Origin: a virus
Reading direction: 5' to 3' (one strand)
IMG/VR virus record: IMGVR_UViG_3300006162_000016
Location: 1-55,624 of that record
DNA length: 55,624 nucleotides
The translations under genes and the position numbers were made by a program. Positions 40,824 through 48,939 of the stretch are shown here, in pieces; position 1 is the first letter of the stretch; the number at the start of each line of letters is the position of its first letter. The notes beneath the pieces are model-generated. The model made no database searches, was not told the origin of the DNA, and saw only the letters and a program-made list of their open reading frames with translations.

Positions 40824-41288
40824 TTAGCTTAGAGTCACAGACCAAACAATGATCATCGTATCCGCAGCGCCTTTATTGTAGACGTTGAAGGTCTGATGAG
40901 CGAACATCGTCCCAGAGGTCGAAGCCGAGAATAAGCCTGCTTCTTTAATGGCATCAGTTCCGTTACCCGGAGCAAAGGTGGCCGTATTCGTCCACACGTT
41001 AGAAGCGCTAGAGAGCGTTCCAGATACGCGAGAATATCCACCAACCACAGATTCAGCGCCAAGCGCCGTGTCACCCGAAGAAGGGCCAGTCTGTAGTGTT
41101 CCAAGGGCCACATAGGGCATAAACGTCCCAGACTGCGGGGCCGCTGCCAGCCATGTAGCTAAATAGCTTTTACCAACAGTCACAACGAGGTTGTGATCTG
41201 TATGTTCCTGCTTTACGATTCCATCCGGCCCTATCAACTTGACATTGACGCTCCCGGTAAGTTTTAAGGTGTCTTTCATTTCATCCAT
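40824..41288 (-). CDS. Small tail/virion beta protein, 154 aa
   Basis: Follows the pattern of a common phage structural family: LTGSVNVKLIGPDGIVKQ, HNLVVTVGKSYLATWLA, ALG near 62, then IKEAGLFSA and WSVTL at the end. Its position between neck and fibre genes suggests a tail or fibre-base component. Confidence 0.6.
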   Translation of the reverse strand: MDEMKDTLKLTGSVNVKLIGPDGIVKQEHTDHNLVVTVGKSYLATWLAAAPQSGTFMPYVALGTLQTGPSSGDTALGAESVVGGYSRVSGTLSSASNVWTNTATFAPGNGTDAIKEAGLFSASTSGTMFAHQTFNVYNKGAADTMIIVWSVTLS

Positions 41289-41307
41289 TGTTTTAGCTCC
41301 TGTTATT

Positions 41308-42033
41308 TTAGCTCAAGTCGAGCGGGTTCATTGAACCATTCGCAGAGAAATTGTTCCCCGCATTGGTAAACGGCTGGTACGACTCGATATCAATCTTACG
41401 TTTTAAGTCTAAAATTCTTTGATTACGCCATTTGATTCCATCACCAAGTTCTTCTTTGAAGAGCTGATGCTGTTCTTCGGCCAAAGAGTCTTCCTGATCC
41501 TGTTTCCACATTTTCCACAAGATGTAGGCGCGAAGGCCGGGAGTCAGAGAATCATCAATGGTAAGTGGATCAGATAAAGCTTGGAGGGGGATTTCTCTAG
41601 ACTGATAATACATGAAGATATCATTTGATCCAGAGACTTCTGGTTTAGGGTAGATATAGAGATTGGTTCCGATGATGAAATACTTATTAGGCTTCCCAAG
41701 CATCGTGCTATCTGTAGACAAGAAGTTAGGACTCTCTTGGGCCATCTTTTCTAAGGTTGTAGGACGAAGCCGGCGCCAGATCGGTTGACCACCAGAATTA
41801 TCCTGCCAGAAGATGCACTCACTTCCTAACCAGTCAGAAGGCATCGGATAGATTCCAATACCTTGCACAGTAGAAGTCCAAGCAAAATTCTGAAGGCAGC
41901 GGGTCTTGCGAACGTACTCTTTCTGCGCCAAATTGATTAACGCCAGCATACGAGTGCTGGAAAAGAATGCAGGAGACGGTTCAAGCACTTCTGCTCGAAC
42001 ATCGTTCACAAGGTCATTGCCAGTAGTAGCCAT
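41308..42033 (-). CDS. Putative neck/head-tail connector, 241 aa
   Basis: Resembles head-tail adaptors of short-tailed phages: LVNDVRAEVLEPSPAFFSST, LINLAQKEYVRKTR, IGIYPMPSDWLGSECIFW, RRLRPTTLEKMAQESP and the long C-terminal helix EEQHQLFKEELG. Such proteins form a dodecameric ring under the portal. Family assignment is by pattern. Confidence 0.6.
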   Translation of the reverse strand: MATTGNDLVNDVRAEVLEPSPAFFSSTRMLALINLAQKEYVRKTRCLQNFAWTSTVQGIGIYPMPSDWLGSECIFWQDNSGGQPIWRRLRPTTLEKMAQESPNFLSTDSTMLGKPNKYFIIGTNLYIYPKPEVSGSNDIFMYYQSREIPLQALSDPLTIDDSLTPGLRAYILWKMWKQDQEDSLAEEQHQLFKEELGDGIKWRNQRILDLKRKIDIESYQPFTNAGNNFSANGSMNPLDLS

Positions 42034-42042
42034 AATTTTTCC

Positions 42043-42216
42043 TTACACCTCGTAGTAATAGACTATAACGAATGTGTTTAACGTAATTGTTCCAAGTGTA
42101 GCATCAGTCACTTGAATCCAAGATGAGGGAGCTGATGCTGCTTGAGCTGCTTGAAAATCTGCTGCACTCATATTTAACTGTAATGAAGCGCCGTTTGCTT
42201 GAACCACCATTAACAT
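42043..42216 (-). CDS. Small virion-region protein, 57 aa
   Basis: AGGAGCG precedes the ATG at 42216. Ala/Ser/Gln-rich N-terminus and a C-terminal strand FVIVYYYEV. No family recognised; lies in the run of small structural genes. Confidence 0.5.
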   Translation of the reverse strand: MLMVVQANGASLQLNMSAADFQAAQAASAPSSWIQVTDATLGTITLNTFVIVYYYEV

Positions 42217-42220
42217 TTGA

Positions 42221-43456
42221 TTACGCTCCTGTATAATAAGAAACGTTCACACGCCAAATGATTCCAGTAGTCGCTGGACAAACAATTGTTGTGGCAGTAT
42301 TCACAACGGATGAATTCAAAAATGAAGGAAACGTATAACTCTTTGTATCAGTCGTTCCAATCGCCGCAGCTGTTGCAAAAGTCCATGCTGGACTTCCGGG
42401 TAAATTTGTTGAAGTCACAATAATTGGCGTAGCACCGCCAGTTCGAGCTGCTGTTGAATAAGCCTCAATTTCAATTGTATTCATGTGATGAAAAGCAGCT
42501 GCTACTGCAGGTAATGTTAACGTAACAGCAGAACCTGTCGTTCCAGTTGCAGTTACCCACAAATTACTATCAGGTGCTTTAGCAAGCCAAGGAGTTGTAT
42601 TCGGAGTATTCCCCGGATTTACCGTCCAGCTGCCAAGTTGTGAAGAAAATATTGTCTGTTGCGCGAGAGAAGCATCAAGAGCTACGCTGACTGTTCCAGA
42701 TGTATAAGCAGAAGCACGAATACGCACCTGATAATAGCCACCACCAGTGATTAAAAATGCTCCATTCGCTGTGGTACTAAAAGTACTGACGTAAGGTATA
42801 GTAGTTGGACTGATAATATACATGGGAAGAATAATCCATGTACTATCAGCCAATTGACCTTCTGCAACTAAAGTTCCAACCCATGTTCCAGTAATATTTG
42901 CTGAAACAGTATAGTCACCTTGAGCATTAACAGGGACTGAACCATTTAATGCAGTAATGGTTCCTGAAAAAATTGTGTCAGTACTTTGGGCTCCGGTATT
43001 GGTATTAATCGCCTGTAGTTGACTTAGAAAAGGAGTTAAAGACTCAAACGGTCCCACTCCATAAGCAACATTGACTGTACCAGATGTAAAAGCAGTCGCT
43101 AAGATACGAACTTGTAATAATCCAGCACAAGGTACGATCAGAGTATTATTACTTGAGATAGGTGTAATCGTACTACCATTCATCCCAAGACCGTTAACAG
43201 TAAACCAGTTTGTTCCATCCACAGTTCCTTGAGTAGTTAAACTAGCTACCCAAGTGCCGGTAATATTGAAGACGACTGTCGCAAAGCCAGAAGTAGCAAC
43301 AGCTACATTGCCATTGACAGCTGTGATTGTTCCCGTGTTCGTAGTGGTGGGGAGTTTGGCATTAAGTGAACCATCACTGTTAATGGTTAATTTTGTACCG
43401 CCATCAGCACCTTCAACGGTAACAGCTGCGACTTCAACTAAGCTTAAATCAGCCAT
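42221..43456 (-). CDS. Beta-sandwich virion protein with internal duplication, 411 aa
   Basis: Two similar blocks of about 130 residues: one with AVNGNVAVATSGFATVVFNI and GTWVASLTTQGTVDGTNWF, the other with ALNGSVPVNAQGDYTVSANI and GTWVGTLVAEGQLADSTW. Each ends in QVRI(L/R)A-AFTSG-like strands. A third beta region follows. Likely head decoration or fibre. Start chosen at ATG 43456; an upstream TTG is possible but overlaps the previous gene. Confidence 0.6.
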   Translation of the reverse strand: MADLSLVEVAAVTVEGADGGTKLTINSDGSLNAKLPTTTNTGTITAVNGNVAVATSGFATVVFNITGTWVASLTTQGTVDGTNWFTVNGLGMNGSTITPISSNNTLIVPCAGLLQVRILATAFTSGTVNVAYGVGPFESLTPFLSQLQAINTNTGAQSTDTIFSGTITALNGSVPVNAQGDYTVSANITGTWVGTLVAEGQLADSTWIILPMYIISPTTIPYVSTFSTTANGAFLITGGGYYQVRIRASAYTSGTVSVALDASLAQQTIFSSQLGSWTVNPGNTPNTTPWLAKAPDSNLWVTATGTTGSAVTLTLPAVAAAFHHMNTIEIEAYSTAARTGGATPIIVTSTNLPGSPAWTFATAAAIGTTDTKSYTFPSFLNSSVVNTATTIVCPATTGIIWRVNVSYYTGA

Positions 43457-43457
43457 A

Positions 43458-43625
43458 TTACTTCTTCTCTTCAAGCAGCTTCACAATATAACCAAGCCGC
43501 CCATAGATTTGAGATAAGAAGTGCACTGTGAGAATATCTGCATTCTCGTGAGTCACTTCAACTTTGTTCTGGTTCGCTTTAACTTCAGCGGGATTGTTCG
43601 ATTTTTCAATCGGTAAGTCAGACAT
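43458..43625 (-). CDS. Small virion-region protein, 55 aa
   Basis: AAGGAGA precedes the ATG. Hydrophilic N-terminal half, then a C-terminal amphipathic helix (LSQIYGRLGYIVKLLEEKK). Ends one base before the next gene. Unknown role. Confidence 0.55.
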   Translation of the reverse strand: MSDLPIEKSNNPAEVKANQNKVEVTHENADILTVHFLSQIYGRLGYIVKLLEEKK

Positions 43626-43719
43626 TTGCTATCTCCTTTTCTTTATTGGGGTTTTCGCTTACGATGCGCTACGCACATCATGGGCAGGGCCTTCACCCCG
43701 AACCTTCAGTTAAACTAGC

Positions 43720-44565
43720 TTACGCGTCAACTCCAACGATGGTCGAATACAAGTCCTGCGCTGTATTCTCACGATTCGTCATAACGAGGCGAACTGTTCC
43801 AGTCGAAGTCGTAGGAACCACGATAGGCGGATTGAAAGTAATCTTCACTTCTCCACCCATCTTCGGGACAAAAGCAACCCACTTAGAAACGAGGGATGCC
43901 ACAGGTCCAACTTTGAGCTCCACTTTGCCGGCGCCTGAAGAAGCAAAGCTAACTTCAGACACTTTCATATTCGTCACAACCGTATAGTCGTGATTCGATG
44001 TAGAGCCACCAGCCACAGCTGACGCCGTTACATAATCGCACACAGCGCCTGTTTGAGCAGCAATACCCGAAGATACCGTGATAGCAGATTGATCAGAAGC
44101 CAATACCACAGGAACTGACGCTGCCATTGTTTTCTGACCTAGAGAGATGGCAGAACCACCAACCTGAGACAAGTTCTCAACCCACGGTGAAGTGGACTGA
44201 GTAACAGCAACCGTACCAGTTACAGCAGTCGTGCTACCTGAATCCGTGATGACGTGACCAATGACGTTCGTTCCAGCGGGAATCGAAGGAAGAGTATCAA
44301 CCACAACATGCAGATTCGTACCAGTCGGCTGCACAACCGTAACGTTACCACTGACGGCAGTCGTTGAACCGCTATCCGTGATCACATGACCGATTACTGC
44401 AGAACCAGCATCGACTACGACGTGAAGATTGGAACCAGTCGCTTGCGTGACCGTGAAGGTCGTAAGCGGATTCGTTCCATCCGTTAATTCTACCCAGATC
44501 GGGTCAGTTTGAGCATTTGCATTAGCATCTTTCGATACCAATGTAGGGAAAAAACCATCAGACAT
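43720..44565 (-). CDS. Repeat-containing fibre or decoration protein, 281 aa
   Basis: Contains tandem beta repeats: TNLHVVVD and VIGHVITDSGSTTAV-(S/T)-G each appear more than once between residues about 45 and 130. The C-terminal domain (about 160-281) is a separate beta sandwich. Typical of phage head fibres or tail-fibre shafts. Confidence 0.6.
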   Translation of the reverse strand: MSDGFFPTLVSKDANANAQTDPIWVELTDGTNPLTTFTVTQATGSNLHVVVDAGSAVIGHVITDSGSTTAVSGNVTVVQPTGTNLHVVVDTLPSIPAGTNVIGHVITDSGSTTAVTGTVAVTQSTSPWVENLSQVGGSAISLGQKTMAASVPVVLASDQSAITVSSGIAAQTGAVCDYVTASAVAGGSTSNHDYTVVTNMKVSEVSFASSGAGKVELKVGPVASLVSKWVAFVPKMGGEVKITFNPPIVVPTTSTGTVRLVMTNRENTAQDLYSTIVGVDA

Positions 44566-44585
44566 TGTATTATCTCCTTGTGAGT

Positions 44586-44843
44586 TTAAATGACTTCGCC
44601 CTCAACAGAAGCGATTATCATCTTTTCAGTGTCCTCCAAATTAGCAAGTTCTTGCTCGGATTGGAGTATCTGACGTTCTAGTTCAGGAATACGCCCCTTC
44701 ACTAGGTCCTCAATTGCCTGTTTTAAATGGACAATTTTGGAGATTCGTTCTTGCTTGGCACTCTGTAGCCACTTTAACTTCATCGTCTTTGTCTCTACAG
44801 ACTGTCTAACAGGAACAGGTAAATTTTGACCTATGTCGGACAT
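44586..44843 (-). CDS. Coiled-coil virion-region protein, 85 aa
   Basis: Start set by GGAGG before ATG 44843; a longer reading runs into the neighbour. Residues about 20-75 form a long amphipathic helix with repeated Leu/Ile (LKQAIEDLVKGRIPELERQI). Possibly a fibre-trimerising or assembly factor. Confidence 0.55.
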   Translation of the reverse strand: MSDIGQNLPVPVRQSVETKTMKLKWLQSAKQERISKIVHLKQAIEDLVKGRIPELERQILQSEQELANLEDTEKMIIASVEGEVI

Positions 44844-44844
44844 A

Positions 44845-45225
44845 TTAACCTCCGTACACAGTGCTATCAAAGTCAGCCGTTTGGCCAACGTTGTAGTGCG
44901 TTACTTTGACATCAAGAATATCGCCATTCACCATCTTAAGTGGATGATCGAAAGTAAATGTCAAGGTTCGATCAGGTCCACCACGGCGTGTCTCAATGAG
45001 CACAGTATTGAAAAATAATTGGAACTTAGCATACAAGGTGCCACTCACCGTAACTGAGGCAATCAGCGTCTTAGGAGCAGACGCTGTAAAAGTCACAATC
45101 GTTGTGAGGACATTATCAACGACATTGGTAACTGCATTCCCTGCAAGAGGGCGTACTTCAAGAGCAGCTGCATCGCTGCTTCCACCGCCCCCTCCTGTAC
45201 CAATGCCCGGATTGTAGCTAGACAT
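44845..45225 (-). CDS. Small beta-rich virion protein, 126 aa
   Basis: Gly/Ser-rich start, then strands TTIVTFTASAPKTLIASVTV, LYAKFQLFFNTVLIETR and TLTFTFDHPLKM. A small beta sandwich with Gly-Gly-Ser linker, plausibly a decoration protein. One-base overlap with the previous gene. Confidence 0.55.
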   Translation of the reverse strand: MSSYNPGIGTGGGGGSSDAAALEVRPLAGNAVTNVVDNVLTTIVTFTASAPKTLIASVTVSGTLYAKFQLFFNTVLIETRRGGPDRTLTFTFDHPLKMVNGDILDVKVTHYNVGQTADFDSTVYGG

Positions 45226-45821
45226 TAGAACGCTTTCGCCATCAAGCGATATGCCGGCGCACCGTTCATATCTTTCAGGAAAATAACGTTCGCATTCACA
45301 GTATCAATCATCATCGACTGACCGGGACCAAGGATACCGTGATTATTGATTCCATCCCAACTGAACACTAATTTATTAGACCCGCTCGTATCGTCATTAA
45401 CGATCATGCAATAACGGGCTGAGAATTGGAAAAAGAGAGTCTGGAAAGAACTTGTCAGAGGTGTGCCGTTCTGATCCATGTAATAGCCAAGGACGTTAGG
45501 CGCCACAGCTCCCGTCATCGCAGACGAAGTAGCCGGAGCAGTGACAAACGCACCGGGCGTGGTATTGACCATACTGACCAAATCACCAGCGCTATTCTTA
45601 TCTACTGAAGGAGACGTAGCTTGAATGGCAGCAACCACCATATCAGTCGTGCTGACACCTGATTGAATCTGCACATAGATATTATGGCTGGCATCAACAG
45701 TTACAACTTCAAACCCAGCAGTTCCGCCTGCTGTAAAATTGATGAGAGGGAATTTCCCCCACTGTGTTGCAGTAAATGTGATTCCTTGAAATGTAACTGA
45801 CGGGTAGATATAAGCAGGCAT
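45225..45821 (-). CDS. Beta-rich virion protein, 198 aa
   Basis: Start at 45821 is set by AGGAG; an upstream in-frame ATG lies inside the HNH gene. Strands throughout (VTFQGITFTATQWGKFPLIN, NIYVQIQSG, FQFSARYCMIVNDDTSG). Likely capsid or tail accessory protein; no family recognised. Confidence 0.5.
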   Translation of the reverse strand: MPAYIYPSVTFQGITFTATQWGKFPLINFTAGGTAGFEVVTVDASHNIYVQIQSGVSTTDMVVAAIQATSPSVDKNSAGDLVSMVNTTPGAFVTAPATSSAMTGAVAPNVLGYYMDQNGTPLTSSFQTLFFQFSARYCMIVNDDTSGSNKLVFSWDGINNHGILGPGQSMMIDTVNANVIFLKDMNGAPAYRLMAKAF

Positions 45822-45832
45822 TGTGATAGCTC

Positions 45833-46159
45833 CTATTTTAGATAATCTGCTGCCCTTGCACACAAATTGGTATCGTCATTAAAGAGTCCAATACCTTTGT
45901 TGCAAGCCTGACAAAGTAAACCACGCACCAAATTTGTTTTATGGTCATGGTCAACACAAAGTGCTGTTTTTAACTCACTTTGGTGTCTACGACAAATATT
46001 ACAACATCCCTGTTGATTTTGATAAAGAATATCAAAATGCTTGAATTTAAAATCTTCACCAGTTGAAGTTTTTATTCCAGCGTACTTCCAACAAGCTTCT
46101 TGATTTGCTTTCTTGTTGTTCTGATAATAGACTTTATTATAAAGCTTTTGGGAGTTCAT
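45833..46159 (-). CDS. Endonuclease VII-like HNH nuclease, 108 aa (copy 3)
   Basis: GCCNICRRHQSEL, LCVDHDHKT and RGLLCQACNKGIGLFND carry the zinc knuckle and His-Asp-His centre. Closest to copy 2 by eye (the HQSEL and VDHDH segments are shared). Inserted between virion genes with a four-base overlap. Confidence 0.85.
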   Translation of the reverse strand: MNSQKLYNKVYYQNNKKANQEACWKYAGIKTSTGEDFKFKHFDILYQNQQGCCNICRRHQSELKTALCVDHDHKTNLVRGLLCQACNKGIGLFNDDTNLCARAADYLK

Positions 46160-46695
46160 AGATAAATTTTTTGATCAACATCAAGAGCTTTCTTCAGCTC
46201 CCATTTGTGCCGATCATCTTGGTCCTTCTTTTCATCTGTGTCTTTCTTGTGGACATCTTCAGCAACTTCAAGAATCTGATCTGCTGTCATTCCCTGCGTA
46301 CCACGTTTGTCTTCTTCTTCAAAAACAAACTTTCCAATCTTCTTCAAGATCGGGTCCACATTTTGAAACTCAGCTTTTGGAATTCGTGACAAGAAGAAGT
46401 TTGGCCAAACCCTTCTCACCTTGTCCGGTGTGGTATACTTCTGTGCTAGAAGGATTCGCACTACTCGAACCCAACCGCTTTTAAGAATATGACCTACTTC
46501 ATCAACTGTGGTGGCAACGGGCACATAACCCTTATCTACTCCACAGATTGAAATCCAACCTTCTCTCGGATCAATGTAGTATAGACCAGCAGCATTTTTG
46601 CTGCCTTCTAAACTACAGATTCGCAGTTTTGGATTCAACTGCTTGATACACTTCTGAAAATCCCCCGTCTGCAGTCCAGTGAGTGCGCGGCTCAT
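46156..46695 (-). CDS. Hypothetical virion-region protein, 179 aa
   Basis: The N-terminal 130 residues look like a mixed alpha/beta domain (LRICSLEGSKNAAGLYYIDP, ISICGVDKGYVPVATTVDEV); the C-terminus is a Lys/Asp/Glu-rich helix. No family recognised. Co-directional with the head genes. Confidence 0.5.
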   Translation of the reverse strand: MSRALTGLQTGDFQKCIKQLNPKLRICSLEGSKNAAGLYYIDPREGWISICGVDKGYVPVATTVDEVGHILKSGWVRVVRILLAQKYTTPDKVRRVWPNFFLSRIPKAEFQNVDPILKKIGKFVFEEEDKRGTQGMTADQILEVAEDVHKKDTDEKKDQDDRHKWELKKALDVDQKIYL

Positions 46696-46698
46696 GGA

Positions 46699-47016
46699 TT
46701 ACTCCTTTTCTTCTTTCTCTTCCATCTCTTCTGCTTTTGGCAGTTTCTCTTTCAGCTTATCCATATGCATGGTAGCCGCATTCTCTTTCTTCACAGCATC
46801 GTGTTGATGAATGCTATGGACATCAACTTCAGCTTCCCCATCACTAAATTTGTCTTTCGCTCGATTGGAATGCACATGGCCTTCCACAACAAGCTTTACT
46901 CGGTCACCCGGAGCAGCTTCTTCAATGCCCGGCAGATCAGCGTGTTTGATGCGGATAGTGGTCGGCATCTTATTTTCAGTAGGACCCATCGTGGGCTCTT
47001 CAGCGTAGTCTTTCAT
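46699..47016 (-). CDS. Small head-region protein with shared C-terminal motif, 105 aa
   Basis: A beta core (TIRIKHADLPGI, RVKLVVEGHVHS) is followed by NAATMHMDKLKEKL and an acidic Glu/Lys tail. The motif recurs in the two genes upstream on the same strand. Possible role in binding capsid or scaffold. Confidence 0.55.
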   Translation of the reverse strand: MKDYAEEPTMGPTENKMPTTIRIKHADLPGIEEAAPGDRVKLVVEGHVHSNRAKDKFSDGEAEVDVHSIHQHDAVKKENAATMHMDKLKEKLPKAEEMEEKEEKE

Positions 47017-47399
47017 TATTGATTATCTCCTTGCTCTTGGGTCTTCTGGAAAAGATACGAACGAAGTTCATCCATAGGTCCCATCGTGATAGCTTTATCT
47101 ATAGCATCTGGCTTTGGCGCTCCCGGCATTGCAGGAGCAGGTGCTACGGCATTTTGAACCGCATCAGGAACGATTGTAGCCATTCCAGATACCGAATCAA
47201 TGCCTGTTACTGTCAAACTGATACGTTGGCCGGGCTGAACACCCGCCGGCAGTATGGAAAGAGGGATTCTAGCAGTTCCCGCATCGGCGGAAGGAGCATT
47301 TCCAGCTCCTTTTAGCATAGACGCCAGCCCAGACAGGGTTCCAAGTCCTTGGCTGTCCATAGCGCCTGTGTAGGCTTTATGAAGGCTATCGAGGTCCAT
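47016..47399 (-). CDS. Small head-region protein with shared C-terminal motif, 127 aa
   Basis: Strands IPLSILPAGVQPGQRISLTV and SGMATIV, then an Ala/Pro linker and AITMGPMDELRSYL near the C-terminus, related to the motif in its neighbours. No clear ribosome site, so it may depend on coupling to the upstream gene. Confidence 0.55.
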   Translation of the reverse strand: MDLDSLHKAYTGAMDSQGLGTLSGLASMLKGAGNAPSADAGTARIPLSILPAGVQPGQRISLTVTGIDSVSGMATIVPDAVQNAVAPAPAMPGAPKPDAIDKAITMGPMDELRSYLFQKTQEQGDNQ

Positions 47400-47403
47400 G
47401 GCT

Positions 47404-47610
47404 TTAGTAAGAATTCAGATTCGGAGGAGTAATGTTGGATTTTAACTGATCCATGGGCATCGTTGCGGCATTCGCCTTCGGAAAACTCGATTTCTTGCCC
47501 AAACTAGAGTGTTCAGAGTCAGATTCACCCTTCGTCTCAACGGAGAGTAGTTCTCCACAAGAGGGGCACTTAAACGTAGGGTCTTTCTTTCCATCCATCG
47601 GATTATTCAT
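47404..47610 (-). CDS. Zinc-knuckle head-region protein with shared motif, 68 aa
   Basis: Start set by AAGGAG at ATG 47610. CPSC near residue 15 may bind metal. The C-terminal part holds NAATMPMDQLKSNI, close to the motif of the two following genes. First gene after the capsid gene. Confidence 0.55.
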   Translation of the reverse strand: MNNPMDGKKDPTFKCPSCGELLSVETKGESDSEHSSLGKKSSFPKANAATMPMDQLKSNITPPNLNSY

Positions 47611-47644
47611 TTTAGCTCCTTGAATCATTCACGTCAAATTGTGC

Positions 47645-47668
47645 ATGGGATGCTTTCGCAGAGCCCAT
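47645..47668 (-). terminator. Hairpin after the major capsid gene
   Basis: On the minus strand ATGGG and CCCAT enclose an inner TGC/GCA stem with a GAAA tetraloop, followed by GCACAATTT. The tail is short in T, so it may be a weak terminator or an mRNA-stabilising stem that boosts capsid mRNA. Confidence 0.4.
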
Positions 47669-47688
47669 GGCTAACTTAAATCTACTGC

Positions 47689-48633
47689 TTAGGCCGCACT
47701 CGTACCAATAACTTCGATGGCACGCTGCGAATCCAGAACAGGATACACCGCATAAGCTTTCCAGCCGATGCTGCCGTTCAGGTTCAACGGATCAGCCACG
47801 CCTGAATCACCCGGTTGGTGCACGATCTTCTGAATCCCTTGGTTGGCCACATCGACCGCACCGAAGGACTCTTTCCCGAACACCCAGCTATGATACGTGA
47901 CGGCAGACGACGCGCCAGTACCAGTCAGGATATTCTGCGATTCTTGGAAACGAATGTTGTACAACTTTCCAAGTTCGCCAGCCAAGGCCATATTATGCAC
48001 CTTGTCGATGCTGATATACTTATTCAGCTCGATCCAGCCACTCGCAGCGCTATCGCTCTGCAGGTCGAAGCTGGTGTTGGGGTGAACCAAACCGTGATAC
48101 GTTCCATCTTCAAACGGCATAACCGCGAGAGCACGGAGATGCGCCGAAGCCCGGCGGAAGTCAACGCCAGCAGCAACGACCGACACAGTGGCTTCAGAGA
48201 CAGCCGACCCAGTGTACTGAATGGTCATGTTACCGGACAGAGAGTTCCGACAGATGGTGTCCAACGACAACCCGGCCTGATATCCAAGAACGTCATGGAT
48301 AGCTTCCGTGATATTGTCATACGCTTCCAACATGAGTCTGTCAGAATACGAAACGAACGCTCCATACTGCAGAGGCGTCGCAAGGATTTTTGTGGACTGC
48401 CAAACCAATCCGTTCGGGTTTGCACCTTCGCCTAGCGGCGTGGTGACTGCAGCCTGATTGACAGGGCGCAGGAACTGAATTTGCGTACCGGAAGCTTTCG
48501 GAAGGGTGCGCTTTTCCGCGTTCTCTTGGAAGAACAAAGAGAACATCAAGCGGGTTAACAGTTTGCGGTCATAGAAAATGGCCGACGCGTCATTAAGCCC
48601 ACTCGTTGAGGTGATATTTACATTGAGAGACAT
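47689..48633 (-). CDS. Major capsid protein (N4-gp56 family), 314 aa
   Basis: Matches the N4-gp56 family of HK97-fold capsid proteins: FYDRKLLTRLMFSLFFQENA, KRTLPKASGTQIQFLRP, TTPLGEGANPNG, FVSYSDRLMLEAYDNI and the C-terminal FGKESFGAVDV. Length and position after scaffold fit. AAAGG ribosome site. It has its own structured 230-base leader. Confidence 0.9.
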   Translation of the reverse strand: MSLNVNITSTSGLNDASAIFYDRKLLTRLMFSLFFQENAEKRTLPKASGTQIQFLRPVNQAAVTTPLGEGANPNGLVWQSTKILATPLQYGAFVSYSDRLMLEAYDNITEAIHDVLGYQAGLSLDTICRNSLSGNMTIQYTGSAVSEATVSVVAAGVDFRRASAHLRALAVMPFEDGTYHGLVHPNTSFDLQSDSAASGWIELNKYISIDKVHNMALAGELGKLYNIRFQESQNILTGTGASSAVTYHSWVFGKESFGAVDVANQGIQKIVHQPGDSGVADPLNLNGSIGWKAYAVYPVLDSQRAIEVIGTSAA

Positions 48634-48864
48634 AGTAATTACCTTTGAGAGTTTGATATGTGTGAGCGCGATATCTCATGCACAATTGTACAAGTGCCAA
48701 GGTTAGTGACCGTTTAGCCGTCACCGCATCCGTTCGTTCTGGGGCGTCCACACTGCACGCTTGTCCGTTACTACTGGACACATGCCTTATCTCGTACTAA
48801 CGAGGGGCCTGCTGGTTACCAATCAGATTGTCCTAAACACCGGGTCTGTTTGGTAACTAAAAAT
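48634..48864 (-). promoter_or_regulatory. Structured leader of the capsid gene
   Basis: No gene is seen. On the minus strand an 8-bp inverted repeat (GTTACCAA...TTGGTAAC, about 48820-48860) is followed by hairpins CTCGT/ACGAG, GTCC/GGAC and GTGAC/GTCAC. No clear promoter is visible. The region lies between tRNA-fMet and the capsid gene and may be a processed 5' untranslated region. Confidence 0.45.
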
Positions 48865-48939
48865 TGGTTGCAGAGGACGGAATCGAACCGTCTACCTTCG
48901 GCTTATGAGGCCGACGAGCTACCAATGCTCCACTCCGCG
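48865..48939 (-). tRNA. tRNA with initiator (fMet) features, anticodon CAT
   Basis: A full cloverleaf of 75 bases with encoded CCA. Acceptor CGCGGAG pairs with CTCTGCA except at C1-A72, the mismatch that marks bacterial initiator tRNAs. The D stem has A11-U24, also an initiator feature. Anticodon arm TCGGC-CTCATAA-GCCGA (anticodon at 48905-48907) has three G-C pairs next to the loop, although the innermost is C-G and not G-C. T arm GACGG-TTCGATT-CCGTC. Much of it is close to E. coli tRNA-fMet. It directly abuts the rearranged tRNA at 48940. Confidence 0.93.

Noticed and set aside
47815-48435. Plus-strand frame of 206 codons opposite the capsid gene
   Set aside because: Shadow of the capsid coding sequence; the minus-strand frame has clear N4-gp56-type motifs.
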